A stretch of DNA of 64,000 nucleotides from Nocardia brasiliensis (lineage in GTDB: Bacteria > Actinomycetota > Actinomycetes > Mycobacteriales > Mycobacteriaceae), in the NCBI RefSeq assembly GCF_011801125.1, contig NZ_CP046171.1, positions 3,348,001 to 3,412,000 on the forward strand, in the 5' to 3' direction. The translations under genes and the position numbers were made by a program. Below the pieces are notes generated by a model. That model was given only the letters and a program-made list of their open reading frames with translations, was not told where the DNA came from and ran no database searches. Shown in pieces: positions 26,973-36,230 of the stretch (position 1 is its first letter; each line of letters begins with the position of its first letter).

Positions 26973-28622
26973 CTAGGGTGTTTTGGTGAGGGTGCCTTCC
27001 ATGTCGCCGAGGACGCCTCGGGTGCGGTAGGAGAGCGAGCCGTCCGGGTGCACCGTCAGTTCCGTGGTGGCGCCCTCGTCGTTGCAGAGTCCGCTGTCCC
27101 CGGCCAGCTGCGCGGACAGGGTGATCTTGTCCGGTTCCACCGCGGTGAGGGTTTCGGTGCGCCCGCAGCTCAATCCGGCGACCCGGCCGGTATTGGTGGA
27201 CTCGCCGACCTGGTCGCCGACCGTGCCGGCGTACAGGGTCAGCACGATGTCGTAGGTGCCCAGCGTGTCTTTCGCCGCGCCTTTCCATTCGCCGATGTAC
27301 TCACCGGGCAGTTCGGCGCCCGGTTCGGCGGGTGTGTCCGCGGCGGTGGTGGTCGTCTCGGCCCGGTCCCGGGTGACGTAGCTGGTGATCGCGAAGGCGC
27401 CCAGCGCGACGGCGAGACAGATCACGACCACGGCGGCGATGAGCGCGGGGCGGCGGTGTCCGGTTCGGCGGGGCGCGGGCGGTGCGGTGTCGGCCGGCCG
27501 GTGGGCATCGGACGGCGGCGACGAGTTGTGCTGTGGCCCAAGATGATACGCCGGACCCGCGGCCTGCGGTCCAGCGCCCGGTCCACCTTGCCACGACGAA
27601 CGCACCGTGACGTCGTGCTCGGTGGTGCTGCCGCCGGTGCCGGTCGCGGCGTGCGGCTCGGTGGCGGGACGCACGACGGTCTCGGCGGCCCTGTCGGTGT
27701 CGGTCGCGGTGAGGGCGTGCGGGACGTCGAACGGGCCGGAATCGAGGTCGAGCAGCGCGACGGCGCGCCTGCTGACCTCCTCCAGCGCCGGGCCGGGCAG
27801 CCAGCCCGCGCGCGTGGGCGGTGCGATCTCGGTCAGCGCGGCGCGGAGTTGGTGCGGGGTCGGGCGGCCGGCGGGATCCTTGGTGAGGCAGGCCGCGATG
27901 AGCGGGCGCAGTCGTTCCGGAACACCGTCGAGGTACGGCTCCTCGTACACCACCCGCCACAGCATCTGCACCATCTCGCCTGCCCCGAAGGGCCCCTGGC
28001 CGGTCGCCGCGAAAACCAGTACACCGCCGAGCGCGAAGACGTCGCCCGCGGGTCCGAACGTCGCGCCGGTCACCTGTTCGGGGCACATGAATCCGGGGGA
28101 GCCGATGACCTTGCCGGTGGTGGTGAGCCTGCTGTCCTCGATCGCCCTGGCGATGCCGAAATCGATCACCTTGGGCCCGTCCAACGCGAGCAGCACGTTG
28201 GACGGTTTGAGATCGCGGTGCACCAGCCCGGCCGCGTGCACCGCGAGCAGCGCCTCGGCCAGCCCGTGCGCGAGCACGAGCAGCGCGTTCTCGGCGAACG
28301 GCCCGTAGGTCTCGACCGCCTCGGCGAGCGAGAACCCGGCCACATAGCCGGTGGCCAGCCACGGCGGGTTCGCCTCGACGTCGGCGTCGAGCACCGGCGC
28401 GGTGAACGCGCCGCCGACCCGCCGCGCCGCGGCGACCTCGCGACCGAACCGCACCCGGAACTCGTTGTCGCCGACCAGGTCCGGCCGGATCACCTTGACC
28501 GCGACGGTGCGCCCGCCCGCGTTGCGGCCCAGATACACCCGGCCCATCCCGCCCGCGCCGAGCACGCCGAGCAGCCGGTACTCACCGATCCGCGCGGGAT
28601 CGGCCGCGTCGAGCGGTCGCAT
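26973..28622 (-). CDS. Serine/threonine protein kinase with extracellular domain (PknB-type)
   Basis: Protein of 549 aa. N-terminal Hanks kinase: G-A-G-G-M-G loop, Lys43, H-R-D-L-K-P-S-N (Asp137), D-F-G (154-156) and the C-P-E-Q activation-segment end. A Pro/Thr/His-rich linker (about 300-390), one transmembrane helix (393-415) and a C-terminal external domain of about 130 residues with two Cys follow. It should sense an envelope signal and phosphorylate cytoplasmic proteins. ATG 28622 has GAAGGGA 11 bases upstream; upstream codons are not kinase-like. Confidence 0.92.
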   Translation of the reverse strand: MRPLDAADPARIGEYRLLGVLGAGGMGRVYLGRNAGGRTVAVKVIRPDLVGDNEFRVRFGREVAAARRVGGAFTAPVLDADVEANPPWLATGYVAGFSLAEAVETYGPFAENALLVLAHGLAEALLAVHAAGLVHRDLKPSNVLLALDGPKVIDFGIARAIEDSRLTTTGKVIGSPGFMCPEQVTGATFGPAGDVFALGGVLVFAATGQGPFGAGEMVQMLWRVVYEEPYLDGVPERLRPLIAACLTKDPAGRPTPHQLRAALTEIAPPTRAGWLPGPALEEVSRRAVALLDLDSGPFDVPHALTATDTDRAAETVVRPATEPHAATGTGGSTTEHDVTVRSSWQGGPGAGPQAAGPAYHLGPQHNSSPPSDAHRPADTAPPAPRRTGHRRPALIAAVVVICLAVALGAFAITSYVTRDRAETTTTAADTPAEPGAELPGEYIGEWKGAAKDTLGTYDIVLTLYAGTVGDQVGESTNTGRVAGLSCGRTETLTAVEPDKITLSAQLAGDSGLCNDEGATTELTVHPDGSLSYRTRGVLGDMEGTLTKTP

Positions 28623-28705
28623 CGCGATGCAGGTCCCTTCGAGAGATGAACAGCGAAAGGCTACCCACCCGCGGGCCGGGTGCCGGGCGTAGTTGCCCGG
28701 TTTCG

Positions 28706-29596
28706 TTATCCAGTGGTGCTCGGCACCGGCGCTTGGTCGGGCTTGCGCACGTAGCGGGCGAGCAGGTACGCCGCGATCGCCGCGGGAATGTTCATCAGCA
28801 CGCCGTACACCGCGCCGGGGACGGCCATCGCGTCGTTGTGCAGCACCGAGCCCGCGACGGCGATCGCGATGGCCCCGTTGTGGATACCGATCTCCATCGC
28901 GGAGGCGATGGCCTGATCCGCGTCCACCCGGAACAGCCGCGGCACGAAATACCCGACGGCCAGGCTCAGCACGGCGAACAGCAGGCTCAGCGAGGCGAGC
29001 TTGCCGATGTTCTCGGTGAGCGTCGCGAAGTTCTTGGCCACCGCCGCGAGCACCACCAGCGCGAGCACCACGATGGACAGGATCTTCACGTTGCCGCGCA
29101 TGCGCTCGGCCCACGCGGTGAACCGGTGGTGCACCAGCATGCCGATCGCGACCGGGATCAGCACGATCGCGAACACCTGCGCGAACTTGTCCGGCCGCAG
29201 CCCGAACGAGCCGTCACCGTCCATGAATCGGTGGAAGGCGAGCGCGACTATGAGCGGCATGGTGAACACCGCGAGCACCGAATTGATCGCGGTGAGCGTG
29301 ATATTCAGTGCCACGTTGCCGCCGGCGATATGGCTGAACAGATTGGCCGACGGCCCACCGGGCGAGGCGGCGAGCAGCAGCATGCCGACCGCGAGGGCCC
29401 CCTCGAGCCGGAACAGATAGATCAGCCCGAAACACACCGCGGGCAGCAGCACCATCTGACACACCAGCGCGATCACCGCGGCCTTCGGATAGCGCAGCAC
29501 CCTGGCGAAATCGTCGACGGTCAAGGTCAATCCGAGCCCGAACATCACCAGGGCCAGGGCGAGCGGCAGGAACACCGCGAAAATCGTTGACCCCAT
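28706..29596 (-). CDS. Bile acid:sodium symporter (BASS) family transporter
   Basis: Polytopic membrane protein of 296 aa with 8-10 hydrophobic helices. Family blocks visible are L-P-L-A-L-A-L-V-M-F-G-L-G-L-T-L at the start, A-A-S-P-G-G-P-S-A-N-L-F-S-H-I-A-G-G-N (a sodium-site crossover) and E-I-G-I-H-N-G-A near the end. It is likely a sodium-coupled importer of organic anions; the substrate is not readable. ATG 29596 has GGAG seven bases upstream. It ends about 85 bp before the kinase start on the same strand. Confidence 0.9.
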   Translation of the reverse strand: MGSTIFAVFLPLALALVMFGLGLTLTVDDFARVLRYPKAAVIALVCQMVLLPAVCFGLIYLFRLEGALAVGMLLLAASPGGPSANLFSHIAGGNVALNITLTAINSVLAVFTMPLIVALAFHRFMDGDGSFGLRPDKFAQVFAIVLIPVAIGMLVHHRFTAWAERMRGNVKILSIVVLALVVLAAVAKNFATLTENIGKLASLSLLFAVLSLAVGYFVPRLFRVDADQAIASAMEIGIHNGAIAIAVAGSVLHNDAMAVPGAVYGVLMNIPAAIAAYLLARYVRKPDQAPVPSTTG

Positions 29597-29688
29597 ACGG
29601 ATCTCCTCTCCACCGAACGACCGGCCAGAACGCGACCCGTCCGGGTGTCGACGTTAACGAGCGAGCGGGCCCGTGGCCAAACGGATTC

Positions 29689-30747
29689 TCATCCCGTGAC
29701 GATCTCGCCCGTGTCGGCACCGCGGCGGGCCTGCTCCAGCACCCGCAGCACGGCGAGCGCGTCACGCGGGTCGACCGGCAGTGCTCCGCCGTCGAGCAGC
29801 GCGGCAGCCAGCATGGAGTAGAAGGCGGGGTAGTCGCCCGCGCTGGTCGGTATCGGCTCGGCGTCGGGCTCGGCGCCGAGCAGCCCCCACCGCTCGGGTT
29901 CGACTGTGCCCCATGGCGCGCCGTCGCCGGGGCGGCGACCCGCACGCAGCGCGGCCTCTTGCGGATCGAGCCCATAGGTGACGTACCCGCCCTGCGCGCC
30001 GAGCACCCGGAATCGCGGACCGAGTTGCGGCGCGACGGCACTCATCCACAGGTGCGAGCGGACGCCGCCGGCGTGGGTCAGCGCGAGAAAGGCGTCGTCG
30101 TCGGTTCGCATGCCCTCGCGGCGCCGATCCAGTTCGCAGTACACCGATTTCACGGGGCCGAACAGGACCAGCGCCTGATCGATGAGATGGCTGCCGAGGT
30201 CGAACAGCAGTCCCGCGCCGTCGGCGGCATCGCCGAGCTCGCGCCAGCCGCCCTTCGGGGTGGGTCGCCAGCGTTCGAATCGGGACTCGAACCGGCGCAC
30301 CTCACCGAGCGTGCCCGCCTCGACGAGTGCGCGCACCGTGCGGAAGTCGCCGTCCCAGCGCCGATTCTGGAACACCGTGAGCGGCACCCGCGCTCGCGCC
30401 GCGCGTGTGACAAGTGCCTCGGCTTCGGCGACCGAGACCGCGAACGGCTTGTCGACCACCACCGGAATTCCCGCGTCTACGGCACGGGTGGCCAGCGGCG
30501 CGTGCGTCCGGTTGGGCGTGGCGACTACCACCAGATCGAATCCGGCCGGGTCGGCGAACAACTCGTCGGCGGTGGCGACGACGCGCACGCCAGGATGTTC
30601 CCGTTCGGCCTGGGCGGCCCGCTCCGCGGACGAGGTGACCACGACCGCGACGCGCATCCTGGGCTCGGCGGCGATCAGCGGCGCGTGGAAGACCGACCCG
30701 GCCAGTCCGTAACCGATCACGCCGACCCGCAGGATGGTTTCACTCAT
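29689..30747 (-). CDS. Gfo/Idh/MocA family oxidoreductase
   Basis: NAD(P)-dependent dehydrogenase of 352 aa. The Rossmann motif is V-G-V-I-G-Y-G-L-A-G (from residue 8). A-T-P-N-R-T-H follows, and D-K-P-F-A is the family counterpart of the E-K-P motif. The second domain has N-R-R-W-D-G-D-F and D-L-G-S-H-L-I-D-Q-A, as in sugar or inositol oxidoreductases of the YdgJ type. ATG 30747 is the first Met at the family start. It is divergent from the following membrane protein gene with 74 bp between. Confidence 0.9.
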   Translation of the reverse strand: MSETILRVGVIGYGLAGSVFHAPLIAAEPRMRVAVVVTSSAERAAQAEREHPGVRVVATADELFADPAGFDLVVVATPNRTHAPLATRAVDAGIPVVVDKPFAVSVAEAEALVTRAARARVPLTVFQNRRWDGDFRTVRALVEAGTLGEVRRFESRFERWRPTPKGGWRELGDAADGAGLLFDLGSHLIDQALVLFGPVKSVYCELDRRREGMRTDDDAFLALTHAGGVRSHLWMSAVAPQLGPRFRVLGAQGGYVTYGLDPQEAALRAGRRPGDGAPWGTVEPERWGLLGAEPDAEPIPTSAGDYPAFYSMLAAALLDGGALPVDPRDALAVLRVLEQARRGADTGEIVTG

Positions 30748-30821
30748 ATGTCTGCACGCTAGCGGATCGGCCACAGAACTCGGGTCGTGCCCGGCGGCGC
30801 AGCGCCGACTATCGTGCCTGT

Positions 30822-31820
30822 ATGCGGGCACGGCAGACGCAGTGGGGTCCGATCGTCGGCTTGTTTCTGGTCGCGCCCTTCGTCGGGGAATTCCTGCTGG
30901 GCAACTTGACCGTCGCGGAACTGCCCATCGGCCTACTGCTCGCGCCCATGTACGGATTCGGCGCGCTGCTGGTCCGCGAACTCGGCAGGCGCACCGGCGG
31001 CTGGCCGACGATGGTGTTGCTCGCCGCCGCCTACGCGCTGTTCGAGGAGGGGCCGGTCGATCAGCTGCTGTGGAACGATTCGTACGCCGGGCAGGACCTG
31101 CTGCACGGGCCGACGTATCTGCCGTCGCTCGGGATGAGTGTCGCGCTGGTCCAGCAGGTGCTGTCGTTGCACACCATCTGGAGCATCTGTGTGCCGATCG
31201 CCCTGGTCGAGGCGCTCGCCGGTGCGCGCCGAAACACCGTGTGGATGGGACGATTCGGGCTGGTGGTCACCGGGGCGCTCTTCACGTTGGGCGCGGTGCT
31301 GGTGTTCTTCGGCAATTACAGCGAGGAACACTTCGTCGCGTCACCATGGCAGCTCGGCGCGGTCGGCGTGGTGATCGGGGGATTGGTCCTGCTCGCGTTG
31401 CTGGTGGTACCCCGTCGACGACTGGCACGGACGCCGGGCGATCCGCCCGACGCCAGGTGGGTGGGCGGTGCCGCGCTGGCGGGCAGCAGCGTCATTCTCG
31501 TTTCCTCGGACTGGTGTGGCTGGGTGGGCGTCGTCGTGTGGTGTCTGACGGTGACGGTGAGTGTGTGGTCGGTGCAGCGCTGGGCCCGGCGCACCGGATG
31601 GACGCCACAGCACACGTGCGCGCTCGCCGCGGGTGCCGCTGTCACCTATATCTGGCTCGCGTTTCCGATGCGCCCGGAAGGTGGTGGTTCGATGCTCGTC
31701 GATCTGCTGTCGAACGCCGTGTTCGGTCTCCTCGGCTGCCTGCTCGTGGGCTGGGCCACGATTCGGGCGCGGCGCGAGGGCACGCCGGTAGTCTCTTCGG
31801 TCGCCCGACCCGTTGCGTAG
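30822..31820 (+). CDS. Polytopic membrane protein of unknown function
   Basis: Protein of 332 aa with about eight to nine hydrophobic segments spread over the whole length. It contains an acidic loop F-E-E-G-P-V-D-Q-L-L-W-N near residue 70, which faintly resembles the glutamate pair of CPBP proteases but lacks the Arg. I cannot assign a family. ATG 30822 is the first codon; coding bias is strong throughout. Confidence 0.75.
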   Translation: MRARQTQWGPIVGLFLVAPFVGEFLLGNLTVAELPIGLLLAPMYGFGALLVRELGRRTGGWPTMVLLAAAYALFEEGPVDQLLWNDSYAGQDLLHGPTYLPSLGMSVALVQQVLSLHTIWSICVPIALVEALAGARRNTVWMGRFGLVVTGALFTLGAVLVFFGNYSEEHFVASPWQLGAVGVVIGGLVLLALLVVPRRRLARTPGDPPDARWVGGAALAGSSVILVSSDWCGWVGVVVWCLTVTVSVWSVQRWARRTGWTPQHTCALAAGAAVTYIWLAFPMRPEGGGSMLVDLLSNAVFGLLGCLLVGWATIRARREGTPVVSSVARPVA

Positions 31821-32319
31821 TGGGCGTCGCGGGCAACGCCGAGGCAAACGGGGTTTCGCCGACGGCCGCGCCGCGACGCACGGGCAGCTCATGGCATAGC
31901 TTCCGGATGGAAATAACTCGCGGCGAGTGAGTTTCGGCTGTGCCGGGCGCGATGTATTCGCGTGCGCTGCCGTATTTCCCGCCAAAGAACCGGCAATTTC
32001 TCGGCAAATCTGAGAGGTTGCTTAAACCCTGCCGTATCAGACATATCGGTGTTGCTCGTCGGTGACGTATTTCACTTTCGGGTGATGTCTATTCGGGTAT
32101 GTCCGAATTCGTGTCCGGATTCTCCCGCGCTGAAGTGGCACTTTACGGAATTTTTGCAATATCCGGGACGACCTGCTGCCACCTGCCTTCAGTTAGCTGG
32201 ATCACGGATTAACTGTCGAAATACTGGCAACCCTGATCTAGCGTTTGAAATATCGCTGAGTCAATGGTGATTAGGCGTTTATGCCGCTCGCTCCTCGTAT
32301 AACCCAACGGAGGCCGCAC
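31821..32319. other. Long AT-richer leader before mannitol dehydrogenase
   Basis: About 500 bp with clearly more A and T than the flanking genes and no convincing gene. TTCGGGTGATGTC (32077-32089) is repeated almost exactly as TTCGGGTATGTC (32092-32103), a direct repeat one and a half helical turns apart. That is a possible activator site. The frame 31962-32270 has no ribosome site and poor codon use. Confidence 0.45.
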
Positions 32320-33876
32320 ATGCGTGTGCCGCTGATTACGGCGAAGAAAACCCGAACCGAAACGAACACCCGAGTACCCGGTCGTATCGTCCCGCGGCTG
32401 TCCGCGGACCTGCTGCACCGGCTGCCGGAAACGGTGGCCCGTCCCGGCTTCGCGCCGCGCAGCCTGACCACCGGAATCCTGCATCTGGGCTGCGGCTCGT
32501 TCCATCGAGCACACCAGGCACTCGCCACTCAGCACGCGATGAACCAGACCGGCGACGCGCGCTGGGGCATCGCCGCCGTCGCGATCAACCGCCCGACCAT
32601 CGTCGACGCCCTGCGCGGCCAGGACAACCTGTACACCACCCTGCTGCACGAAGACGGGCAGGCCAGGGTGGAGGTCGTCGGCGCGCTCACCGAGACCGTG
32701 CACGCCCCGTCCGACCTGATCGGCGTGCCCAACCGGATCGCCGACCCCCGGGTCAAGATCGTCACCCTCACCGTCACGGCGAGCGGCTACTGCGTGTCGC
32801 CGGTCACCGGGCGGTTGGAGACCGACTGTCCCGGCGTGCGGCACGACGTGCGGCACCCGACCCGGCCGATCACCCCGATCGGCATGCTCGCGCAGGGGCT
32901 GGAGTTGGTGCGGCGGCGCGGCACCGTGCCGCCGGTCGTGATCAGCTGCGACAACCTGTGCGCCAACGGTGCCACGCTGCGGCGCGCCGTGATCGACTTC
33001 GCGCTGCTGCGCGACGATCATCTCGCCGAGTGGATCGCCAGGCACGTGCAGTTCCCGAACAGCGTGGTGGATCGCATCGTGCAGCCCACCGCGCCCACCG
33101 ACGCCGCGATCGCGCGAAACTGGCTGGGCGGCATCGACGATCACGCCCCGGTGTCCGCCGAGCCGTTCATGACCTGGACGATCGAGGACTTCGACGGCGA
33201 GCGTCCGCGGTGGGAACTCGGCGGCGCGCAGTTCGTCGCCAACGTCAAGGACTACGAGCTGGCGAAGCTGCGTCTGCTCAACGGCACCCACATGCTGCTG
33301 GCCTATCTCGGTGGCGTGGCCGGCTATCGCACCATCGCCGAGGCGACCGCTGATCCGGCGCTCGCCACGCTGGCCAGGCAGTTCATGCTGGACGAGCAGG
33401 GGCCGACGCTGGCGCTGCCCGCCCCCGAGCTGCGCCGGACCGTGGACGACCTGATGCGCCGGTTCCGCAACCCGGCCATCGCGCAGGACATGACGCGGAT
33501 CGGCCGCAACGGCTCGGACAAGATGATCCCGCGGGTCGTGGACGCGCTGCGTGACAACATCGCCGCGGGCCGCCCGACGCCCGGCGCGACCTTGCTGATC
33601 GCGGCCTGGATACGCTGGTTCAGCGCGAGCCGCCACCCGGACGCCGTGATGGAGCTGATCGATCCCCGGGCGGACTCGCTCACCGAACTGGTCGACGCCG
33701 ATCCGCATCGCTGCGCGCAGGCGTTCTTGCGGCGCACCGATATTTTCGGCACGCTGCCCGAAGCCGAGCGGGTGCAGCGGCAGGTCGGCGACGCCCTGGC
33801 CGATCTGACCCGCGACGGTGTGGCCGCGGCGGTACGGCGCAGGCTCGCGCCGCAATGGGAAGGGAGCATCAGGTGA
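32320..33876 (+). CDS. Mannitol dehydrogenase family protein (polyol 2-dehydrogenase)
   Basis: Long-chain polyol dehydrogenase of 518 aa, a normal length. N-terminal G-I-L-H-L-G-C-G-S-F-H-R-A-H is the NAD-binding start of mannitol 2-dehydrogenases/fructuronate reductases. The catalytic pattern K-x4-N-x2-H is Lys316, Asn321, His324. The T-x-T-E-x-G-Y segment common in relatives reads T-V-T-A-S-G-Y here, lacking the Glu. ATG 32320 has GGAGG six bases upstream. It oxidises a polyol such as mannitol or arabitol to the ketose. Its stop overlaps the next start. Confidence 0.92.
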   Translation: MRVPLITAKKTRTETNTRVPGRIVPRLSADLLHRLPETVARPGFAPRSLTTGILHLGCGSFHRAHQALATQHAMNQTGDARWGIAAVAINRPTIVDALRGQDNLYTTLLHEDGQARVEVVGALTETVHAPSDLIGVPNRIADPRVKIVTLTVTASGYCVSPVTGRLETDCPGVRHDVRHPTRPITPIGMLAQGLELVRRRGTVPPVVISCDNLCANGATLRRAVIDFALLRDDHLAEWIARHVQFPNSVVDRIVQPTAPTDAAIARNWLGGIDDHAPVSAEPFMTWTIEDFDGERPRWELGGAQFVANVKDYELAKLRLLNGTHMLLAYLGGVAGYRTIAEATADPALATLARQFMLDEQGPTLALPAPELRRTVDDLMRRFRNPAIAQDMTRIGRNGSDKMIPRVVDALRDNIAAGRPTPGATLLIAAWIRWFSASRHPDAVMELIDPRADSLTELVDADPHRCAQAFLRRTDIFGTLPEAERVQRQVGDALADLTRDGVAAAVRRRLAPQWEGSIR

Positions 33877-34565
33877 ACGCCGAAAATCCGGTTCGCGCGG
33901 TCGTCTTCGATATGGACGGTCTGCTCATCGATTCCGAGAGCCTGGCGATGGAGTCACTGGTCAGTGCTGGCGCCGAGCTCGGCTACGACATGCCGATCGA
34001 GTTCTGCCGCAGCATGATCGGCGTGCCTGCCGATCGCTGTCGCACCCTCGCCGCGGCCGCCTACGGGCGTGGTTTCCCGCTGGAGGAGTACTTCGATCTG
34101 CACGACGTGCACCTGCGCCGCCTCGTCGACAGCGGCAGGCTGGCCACCAAGCCCGGTGCGCTGGCCCTGCTCGACGCGCTGGAGGCGCAGGGCATTCCGA
34201 AGGCGATCGCCACCTCGTCCTCGCGCGACCGGGCCGACCACCACCTGGAGTTGGCCGGCATCGCCGACCGTTTCGACGCGGTGGTGACCCGGCAGGACGT
34301 GACCAAGGGCAAACCCGACCCCGAGCCCTACCTGAAGGCCATGGCGGCCCTCGGCGGCGAGGTGGAAACCACGCTGGCGCTGGAGGATTCGACCAACGGC
34401 ATCCGCGCCGCCGTGGCCGCCGGCCTGCGCTGCATCCTGGTCCCCGACCTGGTGCAGCCGACCGAGGAGTCGCGGCGCATGGCGCACCGGCTCTACCCTG
34501 ACCTGAACCGCGTGATCGAGTATGTGACGGCGGTGAACGCGGGCTCCGCGGCCAAGATCGGGTAG
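33873..34565 (+). CDS. HAD-family sugar-phosphate phosphatase / phosphoglucomutase-like
   Basis: Protein of 230 aa. The HAD nucleophile motif F-D-M-D-G-L-L-I-D-S-E has Asp13 and Asp15; T-S-S-S-R-D is motif II and K-G-K-P-D-P then L-E-D-S-T-N-G are motifs III-IV. The cap domain is of the beta-phosphoglucomutase/2-deoxyglucose-6-phosphatase type. GTG 33873 overlaps the previous stop (GTGA) and has GGGAG seven bases upstream. Coupling to the polyol dehydrogenase suggests it removes or moves phosphate on a polyol- or ketose-phosphate. Confidence 0.9.
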   Translation: MNAENPVRAVVFDMDGLLIDSESLAMESLVSAGAELGYDMPIEFCRSMIGVPADRCRTLAAAAYGRGFPLEEYFDLHDVHLRRLVDSGRLATKPGALALLDALEAQGIPKAIATSSSRDRADHHLELAGIADRFDAVVTRQDVTKGKPDPEPYLKAMAALGGEVETTLALEDSTNGIRAAVAAGLRCILVPDLVQPTEESRRMAHRLYPDLNRVIEYVTAVNAGSAAKIG

Positions 34566-34576
34566 CCGGTGCGCGT

Positions 34577-34603
34577 CCGGGCCGGCCGTCGGGGGCGGCC
34601 CGG
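34577..34603 (+). terminator. Hairpin after the polyol operon
   Basis: CCGGGCCG (34577-34584) pairs perfectly with CGGCCCGG (34596-34603) around an 11-base loop, 12 bp after the HAD stop. There is no T-tract, as is common for actinobacterial terminators. Confidence 0.5.
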
Positions 34604-34675
34604 CCGCGGTGAGCGACATGGGCGAGACTGTGCACTGCTGGATCGAACCTGTCGGTGGACCGGAAAAGGATACCC

Positions 34676-35218
34676 GTGCTGCGCATTGCTCGACCCGTGC
34701 TCGTCGCCTGTGCCGTACTCGTGCTCGCCGTCGCCGGCTGCGCGGCGGAGCGGCGCCCGGAGGCGGCTGCGCCGCATGAGCATTCGGCCGCGCCGACGAC
34801 CGCGGACCCGCCGGTGCGCTGCGGGATAGATCTGTCCGCGCAGGTGATCCAGTCGGCGCTGGCCACCCTGCCGATCGAACCGGTGACCCAGGCGCCGTGG
34901 TCCACCGACGCGCGCGGCTTCCAGGGCAATTTCGATCCGTGCGCCACCCTCTCGACCGTCATCGTCACCGTCGAGGGCGCGACCGGCAGCTCCCCGAACC
35001 ACGCCCTGCTGTTCCACAAGGGCGCCTACCTCGGTACCGCCACACCGCGCGCCTACGGTTCCACCTCGCTCGACGTCGACCGCAGCACCGACGACACCGT
35101 CGGCCTGCTCTATCGCACTCCGGGCAGCTGTAACGCCTGCGACGACGGCGCCCTGACCCATGTCCAATTCCGCTGGGACGGCAGCAAAGTCACCATGATC
35201 GGCGCGCCGCCGAGATAG
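34676..35218 (+). CDS. LppP/LprE-type lipoprotein
   Basis: Protein of 180 aa with a lipoprotein signal ending V-A-G-C at about residue 22, then a short Pro/Ala/His linker and a C-terminal domain. That domain's D-P-C-A-T-L-S-T-V-I-V, G-S-S-P-N-H-A-L-L-F-H-K-G-x-Y-L-G-T-A-T and G-x-V-x-M-x-G-x-P-P pattern is the LppP/LprE family (PF14041) of mycobacteria and Nocardia. GTG 34676 has AAAAGGA five bases upstream; GTG 34655 would put charged residues ahead of the signal. Envelope protein of unknown biochemical role. Confidence 0.85.
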   Translation: MLRIARPVLVACAVLVLAVAGCAAERRPEAAAPHEHSAAPTTADPPVRCGIDLSAQVIQSALATLPIEPVTQAPWSTDARGFQGNFDPCATLSTVIVTVEGATGSSPNHALLFHKGAYLGTATPRAYGSTSLDVDRSTDDTVGLLYRTPGSCNACDDGALTHVQFRWDGSKVTMIGAPPR

Positions 35219-35224
35219 GCCCGT

Positions 35225-35569
35225 CTATTCCGCCCACCGCTGCACCCACACCTGCAGCGGCGCGAGCGCGGCCACCAGGTCCACTCCGTCCGGACTCAGT
35301 TGATAGCCGTCCGGCGCCGCGGTGACTATCCGCGCGTCGCGCAGTTCCCGCAGCCGGTCGTTGAGCACGCTGGCCGAGATGCCGCCGCAGCGCGCCTGCG
35401 CTTCCCGGAACGTCACCGGCCGTCCGTCGCGTAGTTCCCACAGCACTCGCAGCGTCCAGCGCCTGCCGAGCAGATCGAGCAGCACCATGATCGGGCGGCC
35501 CGACCGCGAGCCACGCGCAGGCCTGCCCACCGCCGGGCTCTTGCTTGCTTCGGAATCCGAAGCTACCAT
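35225..35569 (-). CDS. HxlR-type transcriptional regulator
   Basis: Winged-helix protein of 114 aa. The family core G-R-R-W-T-L-R-V-L-W-E-L, then G-G-I-S-A-S-V-L-N-D-R-L-R-E-L and the P-D-G-Y-Q-L-S-P-D-G wing are all visible. The typical CPV metal/thiol segment at the N-terminus is not present. ATG 35569 has AAGGACGG just upstream. It is divergent from the CMD gene 70 bp away and probably controls it. Confidence 0.88.
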   Translation of the reverse strand: MVASDSEASKSPAVGRPARGSRSGRPIMVLLDLLGRRWTLRVLWELRDGRPVTFREAQARCGGISASVLNDRLRELRDARIVTAAPDGYQLSPDGVDLVAALAPLQVWVQRWAE

Positions 35570-35638
35570 CGTCACCGTCCTTGCTTTGATTTTCGAAGCG
35601 AGCCTACTCCCTCTGCTTGACTGTCGTGAGGATTCATC

Positions 35639-36223
35639 ATGAGCACCACCGCATCCCATCCGCGTATCGCGCCACTGCGACCGCCCTACGCTCCGGATAT
35701 CGCAGCGCAACTGGCCAAGTGGATGCCGCGGGAGACCGCGATCGAGCCGCTCGCGCTATTCCGGACGCTAGCGGTGCACGACGAGCTCTTCGCGCGGATG
35801 CGCCCGCTCGGGGCGGGCATTCTCGGCCACGGCCGAGTACCGCCGCGTGATCGTGAGATCGTCATCCTGCGCACCTGTGCGCGGGCCCGCGCCGAATACG
35901 AGTGGGGCATCCACGCCGTGCTCCAGGCGCCGGAGGTGGGCCTGACGCCGGCGCAGATCGACGCGACGGCGGTGGGCACACCCGCCGACCCGGCATGGTC
36001 GAGCGAGGAGACCGCACTGGTCCGCCTGGCCGACGAAATCCACGAGACCGCAAGCCTTTCCGACGAGCTCTGGCTCGAGCTGCACGCCCGCTATCGGGAC
36101 GACCAGGTGCTCGAACTCGTCACCATCGCCGGGTGGTACCGCCTGCTGTGCTCGCTGATCAACGCCGCTCAGGTACCGCACGAGACGTGGGCGCGTCGGT
36201 TCCCGGTCGCGCCGCGCGTGTAA
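35639..36223 (+). CDS. Carboxymuconolactone decarboxylase (CMD) family protein
   Basis: Helical protein of 194 aa in the CMD/AhpD-like superfamily (PF02627): R-D-R-E-I-V-I-L-R-T-C-A-R-A-x-A-E-Y-E-W-G-I-H is the family centre, with the Cys and the E..H proton-relay residues. Only one Cys is in place of the AhpD C-x-x-C pair, so a peroxidase role is less likely. Similar proteins lie next to HxlR regulators and may process quinones or lactones. The start ATG 35639 is close to the stop of no other gene. Confidence 0.88.
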   Translation: MSTTASHPRIAPLRPPYAPDIAAQLAKWMPRETAIEPLALFRTLAVHDELFARMRPLGAGILGHGRVPPRDREIVILRTCARARAEYEWGIHAVLQAPEVGLTPAQIDATAVGTPADPAWSSEETALVRLADEIHETASLSDELWLELHARYRDDQVLELVTIAGWYRLLCSLINAAQVPHETWARRFPVAPRV

Positions 36224-36230
36224 GGGGTCG

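Noticed and set aside
31962-32270. 102-codon frame in the AT-rich leader
   Set aside because: Poor codon bias for this genome and no ribosome site.
32320-33876. Fructuronate reductase or mannitol-1-phosphate dehydrogenase as a specific name
   Set aside because: Sequence supports only the family; substrate-specific residues could not be judged.
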